Shown here piece after piece: positions 60,942 through 64,000 of a stretch of DNA of 64,000 nt. This DNA is from Microbacterium pseudoresistens. Lineage in GTDB: Bacteria; Actinomycetota; Actinomycetes; Actinomycetales; Microbacteriaceae. A program made the position numbers and the translations under genes. The stretch is from NCBI RefSeq assembly GCF_013409745.1, contig NZ_JACCBH010000001.1, positions 1,612,001-1,676,000 of the forward strand, written 5' to 3'. Numbering within the stretch: position 1 is the first letter of the stretch; each line of letters begins with the position of its first letter. The notes below the pieces were generated by a model, which was not told the origin of the DNA, ran no database searches, and was given only the letters and a program-made list of their open reading frames with translations.

Positions 60942-61946
60942 TCAGTCAGCGGGCGGTGCGGCGGTGGCGGTGGGCGAGCCCCACACCGGGTCGGCGAACA
61001 CCGACGGCAGGCCCCACTCCATGCGTTCGATGTACCGCAGCAGCACGCCCTCGCGCAGCGCCCACGGCGACACCTCGAGCTCGTCGACCTTCATCGCGGT
61101 CATCGCCGTATGCAGCGAGACGGCCGCGGCGACGATCTGGAACGTGCGGTCGGGCGTGATCCCCGGCAGCTCCTGACGGGCGGATGCGGGAAGCCGCGCC
61201 AGCCGCGGGATCCACGACCCCAGTTCGGCGCGCGGCAGCAGCATCCGCTCCGATCCCGAGCCCGACCATCCAGGAACCGGATGCCCCACCAGCTTCGCCA
61301 GCGATCGGATCGCCTTCGATGAGCCCACCACGCGATCCGGGCGGTCCTGCGCGAGGAACTGTTCGGCGGCGGGCGCGATGGTCGCCGCCGCATGTTCGCG
61401 CAGCCGCTCCACGGCATCCTCGCCGGGCGGGTCGTCGGGCAGGAACTGCACCGTCATCCGACCCGCTCCCAGCGGCACCGACACGGCCAGGTCGGGCAGC
61501 TCGTCGCCCCCCAGCGCCAGCTCGAGCGAGCCGCCGCCGATGTCGAACAGCAGGATCTGCCCGGCCGCCCAGCCGAACCAGCGGCGCACGGCGAGGAACG
61601 TCAGGCGCGCCTCCGCATCGCCGTCGAGCACCTGCAGGCGAGCGCCCATCGCCTCCTCGATGCGGGCGATCACCTCCGGGCCGTTCGCGGCCTCGCGCAC
61701 GGCACTGGTCGCTGTCGCCAGCAGCTCGTCGACATTCTCGCGCTCGGCGACCTCGCGGGCGCGGGCCACCGCATCCACGATCTGGATGATGCCCTCGTCG
61801 CTGATCGCCCCCGATGGGGTGAGGAAGCGCATGAGCCGCACGATCGTGCGATCGCTCGTGGTCGCCAGCGGGCGCCCGCCCGGCCTCACATCCGCCGCCA
61901 GCAGATGCACGGTATTGGACCCGATGTCGAGAACTCCCAAGCGCAC
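60942..61946 (-). CDS. Ppx/GppA phosphatase family protein
   Basis: The product has 334 residues from GTG 61946. It starts RLGVLDIGSNTVHLLAADV (phosphate-binding 1) and has LLFDIGGGSLELALGGDE (phosphate 2) and TATSAVREAANG. It is the short actinobacterial form that hydrolyses polyphosphate or pppGpp; the substrate is not decided by sequence. It is convergent with the toxin-like gene, 37 bp away. Confidence 0.92.
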   Translation of the reverse strand: MRLGVLDIGSNTVHLLAADVRPGGRPLATTSDRTIVRLMRFLTPSGAISDEGIIQIVDAVARAREVAERENVDELLATATSAVREAANGPEVIARIEEAMGARLQVLDGDAEARLTFLAVRRWFGWAAGQILLFDIGGGSLELALGGDELPDLAVSVPLGAGRMTVQFLPDDPPGEDAVERLREHAAATIAPAAEQFLAQDRPDRVVGSSKAIRSLAKLVGHPVPGWSGSGSERMLLPRAELGSWIPRLARLPASARQELPGITPDRTFQIVAAAVSLHTAMTAMKVDELEVSPWALREGVLLRYIERMEWGLPSVFADPVWGSPTATAAPPAD

Positions 61947-61952
61947 GTCACG

Positions 61953-61958
61953 AGACTA
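61953..61958 (-). promoter_or_regulatory. Putative -10 box (TAGTCT), leaderless gene 60942-61946
   Basis: On the minus strand TAGTCT ends six bases before GTG 61946. Confidence 0.55.
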
Positions 61959-62000
61959 GCGGGATGAGGGCGCTGCCCGAAGGCGACGGGCGAGGATGCA

Positions 62001-62066
62001 AGAAAACCACGACCTGCATGAGAAACGCCCTTCGGCGTGGCTCCTCATGCAGACCGTGGTTCGTCG
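62001..62066. repeat. Nested palindromic repeat, family A copy 3 (diverged)
   Basis: The outer arms AACCACG/CGTGGTT enclose an inner hairpin with CTGCATGAG (62014-62022) and CTCATGCAG (62044-62052), capped by CGCC/GGCG. It matches copies 1, 2 and 4 in architecture but is more diverged. Confidence 0.75.
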
Positions 62067-62083
62067 GGCGCGATGCCTCCGCG

Positions 62084-62260
62084 TCAGTTCGCCGGGTAGC
62101 CCGACGAGGCGAGCACGCCGCGACCGCCGTCGACGCCGTCGGCGGCCACGCTGACCTGACCCGCCACAGGGTTGCGCGGGGTGGGCGTGCCGGGCGTGAA
62201 CGGAGGACGCTCCGCTCGGGTGCCCCGGATGGTCCCTGCCGCGGCATGGTGAGGGCGGAG
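62084..62260 (-). pseudogene. Possible coding remnant upstream of coaA
   Basis: A minus-strand frame ending at the TGA at 62086-62084 has strongly GC-rich third positions and reads [20 protein letters not shown], then GGRGVLASSGYPAN at its end. It has no usable start codon before running into the coaA promoter. It could be the decayed end of an exported or linker-containing protein, or chance. The rest of 61959-62325 holds repeat A3 and the palindromes noted separately. Confidence 0.25.
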
Positions 62261-62262
62261 TG

Positions 62263-62294
62263 GGGCACCCGAATCGGGTGCCCGAGCGCTCGGG
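62263..62294. repeat. Adjacent palindromes upstream of coaA
   Basis: GGGCACCCGA (62263-62272) and TCGGGTGCCC (62274-62283) form a 10-bp inverted repeat with a one-base centre. They run directly into the 14-bp perfect palindrome at 62281-62294 (CCCGAGCGCTCGGG). Both lie just upstream of the coaA -10 box and could be a terminator or a protein-binding site. Confidence 0.6.
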
Positions 62295-62312
62295 TCATGG
62301 GCGGCACGCGGA

Positions 62313-62318
62313 TACGAT
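62313..62318 (+). promoter_or_regulatory. Putative -10 box (TACGAT), leaderless coaA
   Basis: TANNNT ends seven bases before GTG 62326, with no ribosome-binding site between. Confidence 0.55.
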
Positions 62319-62325
62319 GGGGCGC

Positions 62326-63267
62326 GTGACCTCAGAGCCGAACGCGACCCTGTCGCCCTACCGTCGCATCGACCGTGCGGACTGGGCGAGGCTGGCCGCC
62401 GATCTCGATCAGCCGCTCACCGAGACCGAGGTCGTCGAATTGCGCGGCCTCGGCGACCGGCTCGACCTCGACGAGGTGCGCGAGGTGTATCTGCCGCTGA
62501 GCCGGCTGCTGAGTCTTTACGCCACCTCCACCAAACGTCTGGGGGCCGCCACCAGCACATTCCTCAAAGAAGACGACGACACGACGCCGTTCGTGATCGG
62601 CGTGGCCGGTTCGGTCGCGGTCGGAAAATCGACTATCGCCCGGCTGCTGCGCGAGCTCGTCAGCCGCTGGCCAGACACTCCCCGCGTCGAACTCGTCACC
62701 ACCGACGGATTCCTCTATCCGAACGCCGAGCTCGAACGGCGCGGGCTCATGGAGCGCAAGGGCTTCCCCGAGTCGTACGACCGGCGTGCGCTCGTCGAGT
62801 TCCTCACCGAGGTGAAGAGCGGCGCGCCCGAAGCCCGTGCCCCCTTCTACTCGCACATCCGCTACGACATCGTGCCCGATGCGACCGTCGTCGTGCGTCG
62901 CCCCGACGTCGTCATCGTCGAAGGCCTCAACGTGCTGCAGCCGCCGCCCGTGCCCAACGACGTCGCCGTCAGCGACCTGTTCGACTTCTCCATCTACGTG
63001 GATGCCGATCCCGACCACATCGCTCAGTGGTACATCGACCGCTTCCTCGCCCTGCGCAAGGGCGCCTTCACCAACCCCACCTCGTACTTCAACGTCTTCG
63101 CGCACCTCACCGACGACGAGGCGCGGACCACCGCGCTCGGGTACTGGAACGAGATCAACATGCCGAACCTCGTCGAGAACGTCATGCCCACCAAACATCG
63201 CGCGACCCTCGTGCTCAACAAGGGGCTCGACCACGCGGTCGAGCACGTGGAGCTGCGCAAGCTGTAG
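62326..63267 (+). CDS. coaA: Type I pantothenate kinase
   Basis: The product has 313 residues from GTG 62326. The Walker A motif is [12 protein letters not shown]. The substrate region [32 protein letters not shown] and the [10 protein letters not shown] strand are typical. It phosphorylates pantothenate, the first step to CoA. The coaA-glmS neighbourhood is the common actinobacterial order. Confidence 0.96.
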   Translation: MTSEPNATLSPYRRIDRADWARLAADLDQPLTETEVVELRGLGDRLDLDEVREVYLPLSRLLSLYATSTKRLGAATSTFLKEDDDTTPFVIGVAGSVAVGKSTIARLLRELVSRWPDTPRVELVTTDGFLYPNAELERRGLMERKGFPESYDRRALVEFLTEVKSGAPEARAPFYSHIRYDIVPDATVVVRRPDVVIVEGLNVLQPPPVPNDVAVSDLFDFSIYVDADPDHIAQWYIDRFLALRKGAFTNPTSYFNVFAHLTDDEARTTALGYWNEINMPNLVENVMPTKHRATLVLNKGLDHAVEHVELRKL

Positions 63268-63288
63268 CGGCGCTGACGGGCCGCCGCT

Positions 63289-63353
63289 GAGAAACCGCCT
63301 ACTGCGCGAGAAACCACCGCAGGAGTGGTTTCTGAGACGGAACATGGTTTCTC
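63289..63353. repeat. Nested palindromic repeat, family A copy 4
   Basis: The outer arms GAGAAACC (63289-63296) and GGTTTCTC (63346-63353) enclose an inner hairpin with AGAAACCAC (63309-63317) and GTGGTTTCT (63325-63333). It begins 21 bases after the coaA stop, as copy 1 does after map. Confidence 0.85.
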
Positions 63354-63427
63354 GGATGTGGTGGCCGCGCTTGCCGGGTGACCGCGAGCTGTTGTGGCGA
63401 GAGCGGGCGGGGGACAGACTGAGGCGC

Positions 63428-63865
63428 GTGAACAGCGAAACCGAAGCAAAGCAGACAGGCGGCGTCTCTCGGCGCACCCTCGTGAAGGCTGGCGTGTGGG
63501 CCGTGCCCGTTGTGGCGGCCGCGGTGGCGGTTCCCGCGCAGGCCGCCTCCACGGTGACGTTCGCGCTGACGAACACCAGCAGCTTTTACGACCCCCTCTC
63601 TCCGGACCCCCTCTCGCCCCCGTACGACCTCTACCTCTCCGGTGATCTCTCCCGCACCGACGGGCAGCAGATCACGCAGGACTACGCGACCGTCGTGGCG
63701 ACGAACAGCGGTGACACCCGCACCTGGTATGTCTCGGGATCGACGAACTACAACCCGTATCCCTTCTCCACCTTCATCCACAACGTCTCGGGCGAGGCGA
63801 CGAGCTTCACACTCACCATCGACGGAGAAGTACTGGGACCGTTCCCGATCGATCCGCCGTTCTGA
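63428..63865 (+). CDS. Small Tat-exported protein of unknown function
   Basis: The product has 145 residues from GTG 63428. The signal SRRTLVKAGVWAVPVVAAAV with PAQAAS is nearly the same as in the proteins at 20421 and 29398. The mature ~100 residues start TVTFALTNTSSFYDP, are Ser/Thr/Tyr/Pro-rich and look like a single beta-sandwich. No family was recognised. Confidence 0.72.
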   Translation: MNSETEAKQTGGVSRRTLVKAGVWAVPVVAAAVAVPAQAASTVTFALTNTSSFYDPLSPDPLSPPYDLYLSGDLSRTDGQQITQDYATVVATNSGDTRTWYVSGSTNYNPYPFSTFIHNVSGEATSFTLTIDGEVLGPFPIDPPF

Positions 63866-63913
63866 CGCGGGTCGACGGCGGGTTCGTACGGACGCCTCGC
63901 AAATCGCGCGGAT

Positions 63914-63919
63914 TATTCT
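63914..63919 (+). promoter_or_regulatory. Putative -10 box (TATTCT), leaderless glmS
   Basis: TATTCT ends seven bases before the ATG of glmS; no ribosome-binding site is visible. Confidence 0.5.
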
Positions 63920-63926
63920 TGAGCCC

Positions 63927-64000
63927 ATGTGTGGAATCGTCGGATACGTGGGCTCGCGACCGAGCCAGGACATCCTCCTCTCCGGTCTCGCCCGACTCGA
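63927..64000 (+). CDS. glmS: Glutamine-fructose-6-phosphate aminotransferase, N-terminal start (partial)
   Basis: The first 24 codons read MCGIVGYVGSRPSQDILLSG and continue LARL. Cys2 is the catalytic nucleophile of the class II glutaminase domain. GlmS makes glucosamine-6-P, the substrate of GlmM encoded at 18930. The gene runs off the end of the window. Confidence 0.93.
   Translation, partial: MCGIVGYVGSRPSQDILLSGLARL

Noticed and set aside
1..64000. tRNA, rRNA, riboswitch and insertion-sequence scan by eye
   Set aside because: No cloverleaf, rRNA segment, known riboswitch core or transposase was recognised; a computed search could still find small ones.

Overview
The window looks like a chromosomal segment of a high-GC Gram-positive actinobacterium, most likely a member of the Microbacteriaceae close to Microbacterium. 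The reasons are the very GC-rich third codon positions, frequent GTG and TTG starts, Ala/Lys-rich tails on ribosomal proteins, the gene order rplM-rpsI-glmM and coaA-glmS, and many genes with a TANNNT box 6-7 nt before the start codon (leaderless style). This placement is inference from sequence character; no database was searched.

Layout. 1-8181: the end of the S10 cluster and the spc cluster (rplV end, rpsC, rplP, rpmC, rpsQ, rplN, rplX, rplE, rpsH, rplF, rplR, rpsE, rpmD, rplO, secY, adk), followed by map to 9026. 9027-12537: a small accessory block (DUF559/AbiEi-like protein, DsbA-like thioredoxin, LAVTG-anchored surface protein) between map and infA. 12697-15905: infA, rpmJ, rpsM, rpsK, rpoA, rplQ. 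16172-17780: truA and an endonuclease/exonuclease/phosphatase-family protein. 17954-20288: rplM, rpsI, glmM. 20421-32598: secretion and envelope genes (Tat-exported proteins, lepB, a GtrA plus polyprenol-phosphate glycosyltransferase plus GT-C-like set, a nucleotidyltransferase, a MauE-thioredoxin fusion, a DUF418-like membrane protein, an AraC-type regulator, an HPr-kinase-like/PqqD fusion). 32599-57409: an exopolysaccharide or capsule locus. 57526-60904: accessory genes (DUF222/HNH, VanZ-like, a two-gene toxin-antitoxin-like module). 60942-64000: a Ppx/GppA phosphatase, coaA, a Tat-exported protein and the start of glmS.

How the polysaccharide locus appears to work. Three Wzc-like tyrosine kinases and a low-molecular-weight tyrosine phosphatase would control polymerisation. 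A membrane FlaA1/PglF-type dehydratase (39145), an aminotransferase (41001), a PglC-like phosphoglycosyltransferase (42139), a PglD-like acyltransferase (42767) and a PglA-like glycosyltransferase (45647) form a bacillosamine-type priming pathway. Inside it sits an AT-richer cassette of acyl carrier protein, ketoreductase and ketoacyl synthase III (43433-45434), followed by the 3' stump of a second PglD-like acyltransferase. I read this as a cassette swap that replaces N-acetylation with transfer of a dedicated ACP-borne acyl group, perhaps 3-hydroxybutyryl. A second set (nucleotide-sugar 6-dehydrogenase 52332, acetyltransferase 53700, aminotransferase 54305, Gfo/Idh/MocA oxidoreductase 55402) matches the Wbp/Wlb route to UDP-2,3-diacetamido-2,3-dideoxyglucuronic acid. 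Wzx, Wzy, two further glycosyltransferases, a DUF4012 protein and galE complete the locus. glmM and glmS, which supply UDP-GlcNAc, lie on either side of it.

Non-coding structure: four copies of a nested palindrome (family A), two copies of a second ~81-bp palindromic repeat (family B), several strong hairpin terminators, a possible multi-branched leader before rpsM, and a 24-bp tandem repeat that may be the operator of the toxin-antitoxin-like module. I saw no tRNA or rRNA gene, CRISPR array or insertion sequence.
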